DNA of 64,000 nt from Phytophthora sp. 'mugwort' (GCA_033558025.1 JAUCEF010000005.1:4898001-4962000); one strand, 5' to 3'. Numbered from the stretch's first letter, positions 42,900-54,990 are shown. Notes: a model not told the origin generated them from the letters alone. Numbers and translations: made by a program.

Positions 42900-44600
42900 C
42901 GTGTCCGCTGCAAGGCTCAAGGCCTTTAACTCGACGTGTGATGCACATCAGGAAGATGTTGGATCTCCCGGTGCTGACAACCGCTCCAACCGCAGCGGCA
43001 AACAAACCAGAGCTTGCTCCCGTACGAACAGTGACCCCTCCCCAGCTGCTATCGGACGCACGGTAACCGCGACAACAGTAAGTCGAGCTCCCGTCTGCAC
43101 CTCGTGGAACTTCACGGTAGGGTTGCAGCCGTGGTTCATGAACCTCAGCTTGTCACCCTCCCCTCGTCGATTCTCAAAGCTTGTTTCCCGTTGTCCTCGT
43201 CTTGAGGGTGCATCCGGTACCCGTCGTTCACCGGGCCGTTCTTGCACGGTCGGCCGAACCAGCCGATGCACCCCAAGTATTGGCCGATGACTTCGCCGGC
43301 TGGGATGAACGTCGTCGCCAATAGTCCACGCATACAACGCTTGGAGTTTCTTGCGATGACAAGCGCATCGCTCCTCGATCAGCGCATTGCCACATATGCC
43401 CCCAAATATGCAGTTGCGTTCAGTGCAAAAACGGCTTTCTTTCGCATTGAAGCACGTGGAAGCGCTGCACCGAGTTTCGCACCGCATCCTGCATCACGAC
43501 GAATTCCCACGCTGACGGCGGGAAAACGCCAGCCGTGGGGATTCGATTGCTCATGGATACGCTTAACGTCGTCGGGCCAGGCCTCCTTCACCCTCTCACC
43601 CACCCCTCGGCTCGTTCTCCAGCTAATCCACACCCAGTCTGCTCTCTCGACCGTCAGCTTTGTCGGGGGATATCGCTTCTGGCCGGCTGCAGACTCTTCG
43701 GCTTGGAGGACGTAGACCATCGGTAAGCTTGAGAGCCTCCGAGTCATATCCATCTGACTCGAACGCGTCTGCAAACCACAGCGGGACTTCGCCTTGCGGT
43801 GTACGCGGCCTCTCGAGTCTGGTGCTTGACCATGAGGGTTCCGATGGACTCGCCTTCGACAGCCTCGACTTGGGTGGAGGATGAGGTGTACACAGCGACT
43901 CAGTCTCCGTTGCCGAATGCGGTGTCGACGTGAATATACCACCATCACCGTCGTTGACTGTGAGGGCGGCGTGCTGGGGATATCAGTCTCGGTCGTCGAC
44001 TGTGATGGAGGTGTACGCGGGGTCTCCAATCCTGGAGATCGACACTGATACGGCGTTGCAATTACAGTGATCGAGCGTGGCGACCAGGGGGGCAAGGTGG
44101 AAGTCTGCGAGTGCGACGACCAGGAGGCTGCCACGGTAGAGATCGGCGAGGTGAAACCAAGCGACGAAAGGTCGGTCCTGGTACACTAACATGTCTGGGG
44201 GGCGTCGTCGTCGTAGCCGCGGTGGACAGTGCCGCTTCAGAGTCCTGCGACAGCTCGAAGGTCGACAGGGCCTCCACTTGTATGGTGGCGGCCTCCACGA
44301 TCAACGGGTGTCGAACAATTATCCCCGAGCAGAGCCGAATGCGAAGACTGTTGATCGCTATGACCGCCTTCTGCCGCTTCGTCGGTCCGGGTGCGGACTT
44401 TGCGGTACTCAGCCGCTTCATCGGACGCCGAGCTCAAAATATGGACTCTAAAGCAATCAGAACAAAACATGAAGTCAGCGCAACGACAAAGCCGAGAAGA
44501 CAGACCTCGGGTGATAAGCGAGCATGAACTAACCTTGATGCAGCGTGTACGGCGATGCGCGAGTCTTCTTCGATGTCAGCTGCGTATACGCTAGAGCAGC
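42900..44600 (-). pseudogene. SET-domain methyltransferase gene, frameshifted
   Basis: Minus strand. A cysteine-rich pre-SET/AWS part reads FCTERNCIFGGICGNALIEE near 43370-43430. Another frame gives the SET start GLLATTFIPAGEVIGQYLG (about 43275-43330). A third gives LRFMNHGCNPTVKFHEVQTG and VVAVTVRPIAAGE (about 43050-43160), where active enzymes have NHSC. Upstream (43700-44420) lies low-complexity Ser/Pro/Thr-rich sequence in several frames, including MKRLSTAKSAPGPTKRQKAV at 44421. The enzyme would methylate histone lysines; the specific lysine is not readable. Multiple frame changes make it a pseudogene, though undetected introns could explain one of them. Confidence 0.65.
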
Positions 44601-45030
44601 ACACTTACACGCGAGCACACAGTAGTTAGCAATCGCAGAGCTGCTGATGAGATAGCAATCGTAGTCACCTTCGTCGCTTACCAGCAAGACAGTCGGCTTC
44701 TGGGCTGGCCATTGAATTTTTAAAGGAGAACCGCGGAGAGCGCGCGCGAAAGCAGCCTTTGAAGATTTCAAACTTGATATTGAACGGCTTCTTCCTACTT
44801 AAGGGTAATGTTTAGTCCAATACTTTAACTCAGTGTCGCTCTGATGCGATTGCAACTTGAGGGGCTTATTACACGTGATAAAAGGGTGATCAAACTGATT
44901 GTTTGGTCCGACCATTTTTTTGGTGTTACCAAAGAATTCGATTTTTATCACTTCGTTTTATGCACCCTTTAATGCACTCTAACTCCAGCGATTAAACCGT
45001 TTTATGTAGGTTATGGAAGGCACCTAGTAC
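44601..45030. other. Non-coding stretch before the first gypsy element
   Basis: A/T-rich with no supported gene. It may contain the decayed 5' portion of the retroelement (LTR, gag), but nothing recognisable remains. Confidence 0.35.
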
Positions 45031-45059
45031 AATCCGATAGTGAATTGGCAGACAGGAGA

Positions 45060-45825
45060 TGTCGAAATTTATAGGAATTTTCACTTCGTGAAAGTCGATA
45101 GACCCACATTCACCCATCACAAGAGACAAGGAGGATATGTGTAAGTCTTTCGTGTTAAGGCCACTGAGAGCGAGGAGTTGAAGTATATTCCTGAACCTAT
45201 CCGCAAGGTAGTTCTTGATGAATTTGTGGATGTGTTCACGAATAAGTTACCTGATAACCTCCCACCGTCGAGAGAGGTTAACTTCGAGTTAAAGCTGAAA
45301 GAAGGCGCTAAACCAAGCTCGAAACCTCCGTTTCACTTATCAAAAATGAACAAGATGCACTCGAGGAATTTGTGGAGGAGAATTTGCGTAAAGGGTGGGT
45401 CGAATTGTCAAACTCACCCTGGGTGTCGAACATCTTCGCTATTCCAAAGAAAGATCCGATTACTACCGATTATATGGGTGGTGTTCTGGCCCAGAACTAT
45501 GATGGTGTTGACCATCCGATCGCATTTATTTCGACGAAGTTAAATGAGCATGAACGTGGATGGCCAACGCACGAGAAGGAGCTATTAGCTATTAAAACCG
45601 CTACGGAAACGTGGAGACATTACCTACGTGGACGTCCGTTTAATGTATACATGGATAGTTCGGCGTGTTCATGGATGTTGCATCATCCTCGCGTATCGCC
45701 AAAAATGGCTCGCTTCTTAACTCACTTCTCCAACTTTACGTTTACGTTACATCACGTGCGTGGTGTAAAGCTAATGTGGTCGCCGACGCGTTATCGTGAC
45801 CTCCAATGGCAGATTTGGACGAGCT
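45060..45825 (+). pseudogene. gypsy RT-RNase H remnant with internal deletion
   Basis: It starts with the linker and RT N-terminus (IPEPIRKVVLDEFVDVF, then LPPSREVNFELKLKEGAKP). After a frame change near 45345 comes NLRKGWVELSNSPWVSNIFA up to AIPKKDP. There the sequence passes directly to the RNase H region GGVLAQNYDGVDHPIAF..HEKELLAIKTATETWRHYL. The whole RT palm with the YxDD motif is absent, so an estimated 0.6-0.9 kb has been lost at about 45455-45475. Confidence 0.82.
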
Positions 45826-46107
45826 AGAAGCTAAACCAGCTCCAGTTTACCCGATGTTACTTACGCTGTTCATGACTGTGATGACTCCTGTAACCAACAC
45901 GTAGTGTATACGCAGGTGCAGATGATTCAATGATCGGTGTTACGTCATTTGTCGGTCGAAGCCTTCCATCTCATTCTCGACGATGTCGACTTACGGGGGG
46001 AGAGTCGTCCGATTGGTGTACCGCAAGAGCAAGTCAACAGCATTGATTTCCACTAAGTGACTCTGCACTAGTCCGCTGACCAGAAGAAAGAGCTTCAACT
46101 CGGGTAC

Positions 46108-47515
46108 ATGACGGACCAAGACTTCAAGCAACAATGGACGCAAGGAACCCACATGGAAATGTTTGTGAAACACAACGGTTTACTCGTCGTTAAGAATACA
46201 AAGAGAGATACTGTCTACCGTTTGTGTGTTCCGAAGCGCAAAGGCCTACGTACGAATGCCATCATAGCGTTCCATGATGGCAGCACGTCAGCGTATCCGG
46301 GTAGCCGTCGTACCTACCTAAAGCTGTCGCAATGGTATTGGTGGCCGACTATGGATCGTGACGTTCGAGAGTATGTCCGTATCTGTGAGACCTGCGCGAG
46401 ATGGAAGTCCAGCAGTCAGAAGAAGAAAGGTCTTCTGATGCCAATACCAATTCATAAGGACTGCTGGGAAGTTGTTTCGATGGACTTCATCACTGGATTG
46501 CCGGTGTCGGAAGGATTGATGCTATTTTATTTGCAATTGACAAACTGTCGAAACGCGCAAAGTATGCACCTACCTACACTACGGCAGATGCCCAGGACAC
46601 AGCCAAAGTTTTCTTTGATGCTGTTATCAAACACCATGGTGTGCTGAAAGTAATTATCAGCGACCGCGACTCGAAATTCATTTCAGATTTCTGGAAGTCA
46701 CTTGTGAAGCTGGAGGGTATCAAGCTAAGTATGACCACAGCTCACAGAGCTGAAGATGATGGCCAGACAGAACGTCAAAACTTAGTACTTGAAGATGCTC
46801 TGAGATGCATGGTATCGTATCATGGCGATGATTGGGTGAAGAATCTTGGACCGGTATGCCCACTCAACTCTCGTCAACGCTTCGACAAAACTTACTCCAT
46901 TTGAGGTTGACACAGGGCGTAAGGTGTCAAATCTAGTAGCTGAAGAAATGAAAAGGCCTACTTCAGTCGGAGCAAGATGTAACGATTGCATCCACGAGAA
47001 ACTTTGCAAAAAAAGCCAAGAGATCGTAGAAGAAGCTCGCCAGAATCTCGAACAAGCTCAAGTCAAACAGAAGGGGTACTACGATCGCAAACGCCAAGAA
47101 GTCATCTTCGAAGAGGGAGACTTAGTATTGCTCGACACGAAGAACTTATTTTTAAAGACCGTTAATTATGATACGGAAAACAAGAAAGCAAAGATAACAG
47201 TAAAGAAAGTCGGACCTTTCGTGATCGAACGCATGGTAAATAACAACGTGGCAAAGTTGATTCTACCCAACGTAATGAGGAGGATCAATCCTACGTTTAA
47301 TGTCGAACTCCTATCGCATTACAAGACCAACGTGTTGGAATCCCCAACCGTCCAATACCGAAGGCTGTTCCGCTATCGTCGACGAAGAAACTGAAGAACA
47401 ACTGTACAACGTGGAGAAATTGCTAAGGAACCGCGTAATACGTCGTAAGCGTCAATGGTTGGTCCAATGGCATGGTCTGCCTGAACACGAAGCGACATGG
47501 GAGAACGAGTAAGAC
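46108..47515 (+). pseudogene. gypsy integrase and chromodomain remnant
   Basis: The zinc-binding N-terminal region (HDGSTSAYPGSRRTYLKLSQ, then CETCARWK) is followed by VSMDFITGLPVSEG (first Asp). A frame change near 46530 leads to LKVIISDRDSKFISDF (second Asp) and DDGQTERQNLVLEDALR (Glu). A further change near 46860 leads to the C-terminal part (KGYYDRKRQEV, then FEEGDLVLLDTKNL). A last frame gives the chromodomain YNVEKLLRNRVIRRKRQWLVQW ending HGLPEHEATWENE. The catalytic residues are retained but three or more frameshifts break the gene. Confidence 0.82.
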
Positions 47516-47590
47516 ATCAAACATGTTTCGCATTGGCAACAACTCCTTGAGGAATATCGCCGTCACCAACATGAACTCAACCGGGGGGAG

Positions 47591-48190
47591 ATATCAGGCC
47601 GAACACGGCGTGCCGGTCAACACCCCTAGGCCATCACCCCCACGGGCGTGCTGACCGAGCACGCCAGCGGTCTATGTAGCAAGCTACCATGCGCGAGCTG
47701 CCTTGAACACCTTGGAGCTGCCTTGAACACCTTGGACGCGCATGGCAGGCAGCCGCCGAAGATACGTACCTGATGCGTACCTGCACAGAACAAATTTAGG
47801 AAAAAGGAAACGCTGCTTACATTTAGGTTAAGTATACAGAAAAAAGCTTACCCAGTAAGGGAGCGCATGGAGAGCACGAGGTGCTTCCATGAGCACACGC
47901 ATGTCGTCCCCAATAAGAAAATAGCACGATTATTTATTATGTGCACCTTGGCCCTGCATAAATCCCGCATTGCATAAAAAATGAGAACCCGAGATAGTCC
48001 CTTGGTTGGTCATGCGTGCTTGAACGGGAAGGCGTAACTTGTGAAGACAAGAGATGACCAAAGGATTAAAAGGGGCTTTATCAGCTCGGAGAAACATCAT
48101 GAATGAGCTGAGCTATGGACTGGATTCGCACCTTCTTGACTTCGAGTCCTGGTCGTGGCTAATAATCCTGTGGTTTCGAATCTGCTATTG
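47591..48190 (+). repeat. Probable 3' LTR / 3' untranslated region of the gypsy element
   Basis: It lies directly after the polypurine tract and has no coding capacity. A short tandem repeat and TATA-like AAAATAGCACGATTATTTATT are present. Ends were placed by context only; no matching 5' LTR exists in the window. Confidence 0.4.
47695..47734 (+). repeat. 20-base tandem duplication
   Basis: GAGCTGCCTTGAACACCTTG occurs twice in direct succession (47695-47714 and 47715-47734) without mismatch, inside the presumed LTR. Confidence 0.95.
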
Positions 48191-49243
48191 ACCCATCCGG
48201 ATACCCAACAACCTTCTAATGTTGCCCACGAACGTAAGACCTGACACGTAATTTATAAGAGTAGTAATACAAGGTACAAACAAACAACCAGCGTTGTGCC
48301 AAGTAAATTCCACGGTTGAGGAGACAGACGGACACGCAGGGAGGTGACACCCTAACAGCCACGCCTTATTTGGTGGACGGAAAATGAAGATAGTTATGCG
48401 AAAATGCAGCCTAAAAACTACTTTACAGTACCGTATTCCACAGGTTCTCTGCAACCATGGGTTGTTTGCAACAGGCCGTAAATACCCATCCGGGCGACCA
48501 AATAGACAGAAGTGGCACCCCTCCTCACCAATCCTCCATCCTCAGAATAGAGGAACAACGAACTTTATTCGCAACAGAAGCTCCAGTGGCCTGGTCGACG
48601 GCAAATGTGCGGTCCTTCATAGCCGCTGAATCGACGCGCTCACTAAATAGCAGTGTGTATGGTTAACCTGAAGGAGCTACGAGAGTTTTAAAGCGGCGCA
48701 GTGGCTACTAGGAGCAGCGCAAAATAGTGACAGAGCGCGTTCGGCTGAAACCCGTGCTCTGGCGCCACGAGGCACCTGCAACGACAAGGTGCGCATGTGG
48801 GCGAGGTGACTAGTACACGACAGAGATGGATGCGACTAGAAGCGATGCGAGGACACGCAGAAAACGCAGGATTGTTCTGTAGCGTGATCACGGTGATTGG
48901 AGGCGGCGACCGCTAGGTGGACGACTAGGTATTGCAGTACAGCGGTCTGGATACGCAGACCTTTGGCAAGCTCTACTTCTCGTGCGACAACTGTAGCAAC
49001 AAGCCCCAAAAGGCGAGCCCCAAAAACGTGTACCTGTTAAACGGCATAGTGAGAATCGAGAAGCTGTCTGAGCATTAGCGAAACTTATAAGACAGTATAA
49101 TACATCTATTACAGCATTATTCTCACTGACTTAGATATATTTCTCACTTGCATTCTTTTGCTATTCCGTGCTTCGCCCATACATGGCGGATCAATTGAAA
49201 GGAGCCATCCTTCTTTCTTGGACCTATAGAATAAGACCGGCCT
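48191..49243. other. Unassigned repeat-rich stretch
   Basis: Short open frames on both strands (for example plus 48457-48666 and plus 48940-49075) show no domain I recognise. It is probably decayed transposon sequence between the gypsy element and the DDE fragment. Confidence 0.35.
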
Positions 49244-49565
49244 TCACAAACCCCTTTTGCCCCCATCTATCTGATCCAAAGCTGTTACGACGATAGAAGT
49301 AATAAGGCGGCTTCGCTCAGGTGCAGATGAGCAGAAGTCGATGGTCAGGTGATATTTGACATGGAGACTCTGGCAGTGGCTCTTGAAGGTCCTTATTACC
49401 GCGACGTCCATGGACTGTGAAAGGCCTGTTATTCCGGGTGGGACGAATTCAACCTTCGTGGAGAGAACATCTTCGAGCTTCGCTCGCACACTGGCCATCT
49501 TATGGGTCTTTAGACTGTCCAACAGGAGCAGCCGTGAAGACGGGACTGACGGACGCCATACCTAA
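49244..49565 (-). pseudogene. pogo-type DDE transposase C-terminal fragment
   Basis: Minus strand. LLLLDSLKTHKMASVRAKLED carries the second catalytic Asp region of DDE_1 transposases, and VEFVPPGITGLSQSMDVAVIRTF carries the third (normally LSQPMD). The piece ends after about 105 codons with neither N-terminal domain nor first Asp. It differs in sequence from the pogo-type copy at 28284, so it belongs to another subfamily. Confidence 0.7.
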
Positions 49566-51423
49566 TAAAAATAGCGCAAAAGCTTAGATTAAGAAATGTA
49601 GTTTAGTCATTTGGTCAAACGTGTAGGCAGGCGCATGCTCGCAGCTGGATTCATATCAATGCAAATCGATGTTTGATCCATATTGCAAATCTGGTTGTAT
49701 TTGCTTGCATTAATCGTGTACGAAACGGCGCTTGAGTGCCCAAAATAATAATGCATCACCGAGTGACCAAACGCTGCAGCTACTTCCTACAACGATACCA
49801 TTGCATCACAAAGCGTCATATTTAACAGAAATATACAAATAAAATAACACATGCAACAAATATACTTTAACTGGGTGCACTGCTTCGTCCCGGTGGATGA
49901 TACGTCCACGTGAGAGCCTGTGGCGACGTCGAAACGGCGTAGGTATTCCATTGCAGCAGCAGTGCTACGCGTAGCGAGGAGCGCAGTTCGAATCGGCCAG
50001 CCAGGATAATCAAGCACTCGGTTGTTACACCTGCATTGCAGCAACCGAATTGCTTTAGCAAGTGATAAGGATATATATAGAAATATTAACTTGAACCACA
50101 CTTGGACCTATTCTGACGCCTGCTCTTCACCCACTCGTACAAACTAGCGATAAGGAATACAAGTTAGTTCTCATAAACATAATGGTTCTGTCGCGAGTCG
50201 TCCCGGATGGGGGACGGACGACGGTCGTATCGAGTCTAGTGAGTACTAGACTACCACCTAGCTAACAAAAGCAATACAAACCTATGTAATGATTTATTAG
50301 CTTGCGTTTAACCAGGCAAATTCACGATTGACCCTACTTCCTCAACACTGCACAGACGTCCTCGCACGCACTCAGCCCTCCGACACCCGCCTTACCTTTT
50401 CGTACCTCCTTGAACTTGTTTGAGGGAACCGATTTCATCCCGCCTTCCTAGCGACCGACTCCCTTGAACTGTCCTCCTGCCATCCTCCTCGTCCCACGAT
50501 ACCTTAGCCCCCACTGTCAGCAAGCGTTCCGGGGATCAGCAACCCGGAGGATCTGGTCGGGCCACACGCGACTAAGCCCTGCGGCCGACGTGAGTCAGAC
50601 CTTCCCACACCTCTTGGACTAGGGTCGCCACCTCTTCCTCAACCAACTGGTCGGCCAGGAGGTGCCCATGCAACACACAGCTGGCCAGGCAACGCCCATC
50701 GTCGTGTCCCAGACGGTAGCCACTATTACCCACACTTCCACTCGGGACAGTTCCTGAAACAGCGTACCGCTTCTCCATGGCTGGGAACGAGACCAGAGGC
50801 CCGCATTTGGTGGTTTAGCGTATGTTTTCTGTTGCCCCGCAGCTTTAGCTATTCTTTACCCACGTGAATAGAGTGACGCGGCTGATGCTGAACGCTTGCT
50901 AGAGCACATGAAACCCCTTCCTTCTTAGCGCGTTCGATGGCTGCCACCTTCGGCACGTTTAGGTGGTGTACATCCCGCATTGACGGCCGGAGTAACTTGC
51001 AAAATAAAAAAACTGACAACGATACTGCGGGTGCAACTGATGCCAGCCACGAATTTTGAAACGAATCGCCAATAGAAGCGCGCGAACTCTGAGCTTTAAT
51101 TTCCCTATGTTTGAACCTCTTACCACTTTATCCTTTTTACCAATTACTTGAAATGGACTTCTTACGCGGTTGTAGATAACCTGTGAAATACTATTAAGTA
51201 TTGGGGGCGCGGCCAGGTTAGCGTAAATTCTGATTTGTGTCGGTAAGCTGACTTGTATCTAGATACCTAACTACTATAAAAGCTGAATTACCTCTCTTTA
51301 TTATAATCCCCTGTATTTGAGCCCCCGTTTGGGACATCACTACTTTCTAGTGGGCCCCCTTCTATTAGAGCCCCGTACTGAATTAGGTTATGAGAGGCCT
51401 GTCGCTCTAGTTATTGATTGAAG
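49566..51423. other. Long non-coding, repeat-derived stretch
   Basis: About 1.9 kb without a supportable gene on either strand. It includes the candidate solo LTR at 50189-50519. The rest shows only short random-looking frames. Confidence 0.4.
50189..50519 (+). repeat. Candidate solo LTR
   Basis: The stretch starts TGTCGCGAGTCGTCCCGG and can be ended at ACTGTCA, giving TG..CA ends and 331 bases. The GAGTCTAGTGAGTACTAGACT motif region recalls LTRs of Phytophthora gypsy elements. No coding remnant adjoins it and no target duplication was confirmed. Confidence 0.3.
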
Positions 51424-52180
51424 GAAAAGAGACCACATGAGCTCAAGCTCAAGCTGGATCTGGACTCGTCGTCGACCATGAAGGAATGTCTCGTGTCGTT
51501 GATGCGTAGTCAGCGTCGCAACGAGAACGAGTACATTGCACGGACAACGTTTGAGGGAAAGTGGGTCTACAAAAGCGCTACGACCATGAGCTGAACTTCG
51601 TGCTGTGAATGTGCACGCCCTAGGTTGCAGACATCATGAAGCAAGAGTACGCCCTGGGTTGCAGATACCATGAAGCCAGAGTATATTTTGCGGTGTCACC
51701 ATCTACAATGGACACCTACAGTTTTAAAGAAGATCGAGACCTGCTAGTCACAGTGACAAGTAACACGAAGTGTTGGAGTGAAGACGTATACATTTAACAA
51801 GGTAAAATGGCTGTGCGAGTGTGGCTTTGCATGCACTCTTAAGCTTCCATGTAGGCACGTGATGTTCTACCGCTGCGGGGTTTCGCTGCTTCTAGTATTC
51901 CAGTCACGGATGTGGACATAAGATGGCGTGTGAAGGTCCCCGATCATTTAACTGAGTTGACGCAAGTGAACATGTTTAATTATTCAAGACAAAGCGGCCA
52001 GTGAGCGGATACACCAGCGATGTCCTAATGCCTCCGAACCAAAGTATAGTATACCACGCAACCTTCTCAACCAGATCGCGCATGAATTAGCCGACATGCT
52101 GATGAGGGATTTCAAGTCTGAGATTAAGTTTCTAGAACGATACTACCCTGATATCAGGAATGGTATCACCCATGGCTAGT
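51424..52180 (+). pseudogene. MULE transposase C-terminal remnant with SWIM zinc finger
   Basis: Plus strand. MKECLVSLMRSQRRNENEYI near 51480 and YDHELNFVL near 51585 are followed by a 34-base duplication. KWLCECGFACTLKLPCRHVM near 51808-51867 has the CxC..CxH spacing of a SWIM zinc finger. It continues with EPKYSIPRNLLNQIAHELAD near 52040. Several stop codons and frame changes are present. The N-terminal catalytic core is missing. A Ulp1-type remnant follows on the same strand. Confidence 0.65.
51616..51683 (+). repeat. 34-base imperfect tandem duplication in the MULE remnant
   Basis: CGCCCTAGGTTGCAGACATC at 51616 is repeated at 51650 as CGCCCTGGGTTGCAGATACC. The two 34-base units are adjacent and differ at about four positions, and the second is no longer in a meaningful frame. 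Confidence 0.85.
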
Positions 52181-52263
52181 TGTTAACAATAGAGAACACC
52201 GCTGCTGAATAGAGTATTCCTCATCTTGATCATCAATCTGGCCAGTATACTGAACCCCAGACG

Positions 52264-53993
52264 ATGTTGCATCCTGGTCACCTACATGGGCTGCAACTCG
52301 ATCTCGGGCCTAATCAGTCGGCGTCTCGATTGATCCAACAACCCGGAAGGCTCCCTAGAAAACAACCTATGCATGATTCCGGATTACAACCTGGACCCCC
52401 ATCTGGGCAGAAAGCTGGGCTAGATCCTGGAGACACACGTAGTCAGCACCCCGGTAATCGACCTGATACGGAAAACGATGACAAACTAAACGATCACAAG
52501 CTTAGTGACGCGGACGAAGCTGACCGAAAAGAGGCCTATGAAGGGCGAAGTGGAAATAATGAGGATCCATTAAGTGACGACCTTATGGGTACCGGTCGAG
52601 GTCCTGTGAATCACTTGAGAGAAAGTGATAGATTGCGTCCTGAAGACAATCCTGGAAATGACCAAGGCGCAGTACCTGGACAAGAACGCCATCATGGTTC
52701 TGAAAAGCAACCTGGTTATGATGACGGTGGTCGCTGAAGACGACGTACAGGTCACAGGCGACAACGATGCTGAAAGAGAAGAACGACTAGACATGGCTAA
52801 CGACACTTCCGCAGAGACCAACACTGGTATGACTGGCGAAGATACTGGGATGCGGGTACAGTTAGTGAAGCGCGTGAGACGTCCTGGTCGGCCTTCAATA
52901 CTTGAGAAACAGAAGACCGATGCGCGCGCTGCAGCACGCAAAGAATTTAATCAGCGCTTGTAGAAGAGAGGCGAGTTTGAATTTGAAGCCGTTGGCGCAG
53001 TGGCAGAGGCTGTAGACAAAAAGACGCTACAGTTTTTTTTTGCGTTGGACGAGTTGCTGTCTGTATTTCCGGTGGAATACCAACGTGATATCAGGAACAG
53101 AGGTTGGTTCCATTTCTTCTGCCGTTGGAGCTCGTCCGCAGAGCGCTAGATACGCTGTACAAATTCTCGATGGCCGTACCGAGCCAGCCTGACGAGGACC
53201 CACCTTACGTCAAGATAACGGGGGTGGGCAATATTACGCTATTTGAGCTCGATGCAATGCAGAACGTTTGGATGATGAAGACTAGTGCGACATGGGAAAC
53301 GCCCTTCTGGAGTGGATGGAGGAACGCTATTCTAAGCAGGCTAGGTATGAGCCTGCAAAGCTACGTATTAGTAAGGGCCACCTCTACAACCTTGTTAACG
53401 CGGAGCTTCATCCAGGAATGGACCATACTTACCTATACCAGCTAGGACCTCGGCAATGGATTAAGCCACGCATTTTAGAAGCAGCAATGGGTACGATATG
53501 GGCGAGGAGTAAGGACAGGAGGCTGATCATGATGCTCACCAAGAGGATCAAGAACGTCACAATCCCGGACGACACGGTGAAAAAGATCCGAACGTCAAAA
53601 ACGCAGCAGATTATTATGCCCATCAACTTTGGACGCAATTACTGAACGGCAGTCGTCATCATGACCGAACCTAAGAGCATCACTATTTACGATCCGCTCG
53701 GAGACTCCAGCTATATCGACTTTCTTTCTAAAACCACTGCGCGAATCAAGCATGATAACGAGTTCAAGTATTTCAGCCTTGTCGTCGTCGCATCGCCTAC
53801 TCAAAAGGATGGGAGTAGGTGTGGAATGTATGAGCTCAATTTCATGTGGCGCATGCTAGACGAGGACATCAAGAGTGCGTACGGCGACCCTGGCCGACAC
53901 AGGTTTCGGTACGGCGTCCTGCGTGCCCTTTTTCGGCATTGTAGCAGATCATCTAGCATTCTTAGTCTGTTTGAGAGATATGACATCTATTAA
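52264..53993 (+). pseudogene. Ulp1-like (C48) protease remnant with low-complexity N-terminus
   Basis: The 5' part (52264-52740) is Pro/Gly/Asp/Asn-rich and unstructured. Another frame (52740-52963) ends in a basic RVRRPGRPSILEKQ. After further frame changes, one frame runs from 53292 to 53993 with a single TGA at 53643-53645. It contains MPINFGRNY, directly followed by the stop, and QKDGSRCGMYEL near 53802-53837, the Gln..Cys-Gly site. In the family the former reads N..HW, so here the catalytic His is Tyr and the next Trp is the stop codon. The protease would be inactive even if read through. It pairs with the MULE remnant upstream. Confidence 0.65.
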
Positions 53994-54840
53994 CTCAATA
54001 CATAGCAACGCATCCATTTGCTCTATCAATACTGCGACGGGGCACACAACACCTTGCGCACAGGAAGTGTGACTTCCGGAGAGCATACAACTCTCAGTGA
54101 ACGGCAGTTCACTAGTCCTGGTCTGAGGGGACTGCTACCAAATTAGGTAGATATAAAACTGAATATATTTATAGGTGACCCCTTTTAATGCGTCTACATA
54201 CTAACTATTAGTCACATATAAAGTACCCTAGATGTATCCTATTGGGTGGCTCTGAGGTCTTTGTACCATATGTGTGGTACCTATCCGCGACGTCATTACC
54301 GTGATGTCATAGTGATGTTGACTACATCACTTAGGATACTTGGGTACATCATTCTAAAGAGTGAATTGGTACTCTTCATGTAACCCCGTTACATCCTTCA
54401 CAACTTAGATTCGGTTTACCGACCATCCAGGGTGAGTGAAAGGAAGTCGCCGCCTTTCACTCTCCAAGTCTAATTACATCGACTTCGCTGCGGTTACTTT
54501 CCGCAGCCGGCTCATTTCCTTTTGAGCCCCGAGCACTTTCGCGTGCTCTTCTTCTTCTCGACTTCCACGTCAGCCTTAAGCAAGACCAAGACTCGGTCTG
54601 GCAGCTAAGCTCCTGTCAAGCCTGTTGCTTCTAAGCAGCAGGCTAAGAGCTCTAAGCCGCCTGACAAAAGCTCTGCTTCGAAAAGATATACCAAGGTGGC
54701 ATCCAAGATGACTTCAATGGCACCTGAGTCGCCTGCAGAGGGCCATGAGTTCCTCGTGGAATATGAGGAGGACTGGGACAAGTCTCCCATGTCCTGGGGC
54801 AATAATGAAATCCCGCTTGTAAATTGGTCTGACGGCGACC
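53994..54840. repeat. Candidate 3' LTR region of the minus-strand gypsy element
   Basis: No convincing gene. It lies downstream (minus sense) of the element's chromodomain. TGTAACCCCGTTACA at 54379-54393 recurs at 60884-60898 on the other side of the element, as LTR edges might. The remaining sequence around the two copies does not align well by eye, so the assignment is tentative. Confidence 0.35.
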
Positions 54841-54849
54841 TGAGTCAGT

Positions 54850-54990
54850 CAGGGTCCCGTACCCCGCTGTCTAGCCATCATGGCGACGGGCCGAAGACGA
54901 GTATCCCTCGACTTCACGCGAATTTGGCGCTTTCTCGTGAACGTGCGCTCCTGGGGCACACGCTCCACGTGGTAGTGGGTCTCCACATTA
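54850..54990 (-). pseudogene. Chromodomain-like end of gypsy element A
   Basis: VETHYHVERVPQERTFTRKR resembles the first half of retroelement chromodomains (HYHVERVL..R..RQYLVKW). The second half is out of frame or lost, and the frame ends RQRGTGP. Confidence 0.5.

Larger units (their letters stand above)
45030..48190 (+). mobile_element. Ty3/gypsy chromovirus remnant (plus strand)
   Basis: The order RT start, RNase H, integrase, chromodomain, polypurine tract and LTR-like 3' region identifies a Ty3/gypsy chromovirus. Gag and protease are missing and the RT core is deleted. The polypurine stretch GGGGGGAGA lies near 47583-47591, next to the presumed 3' LTR. The 5' LTR was not found, so this is a 5'-truncated and internally deleted copy. 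Confidence 0.8.

Noticed and set aside
43379..44134. Minus-strand 251-codon frame as an intact gene
   Set aside because: Composition is Arg/Ser/Pro-rich, and the SET-related pre-SET motifs are found in several different frames across the same stretch, so it is part of the broken gene.
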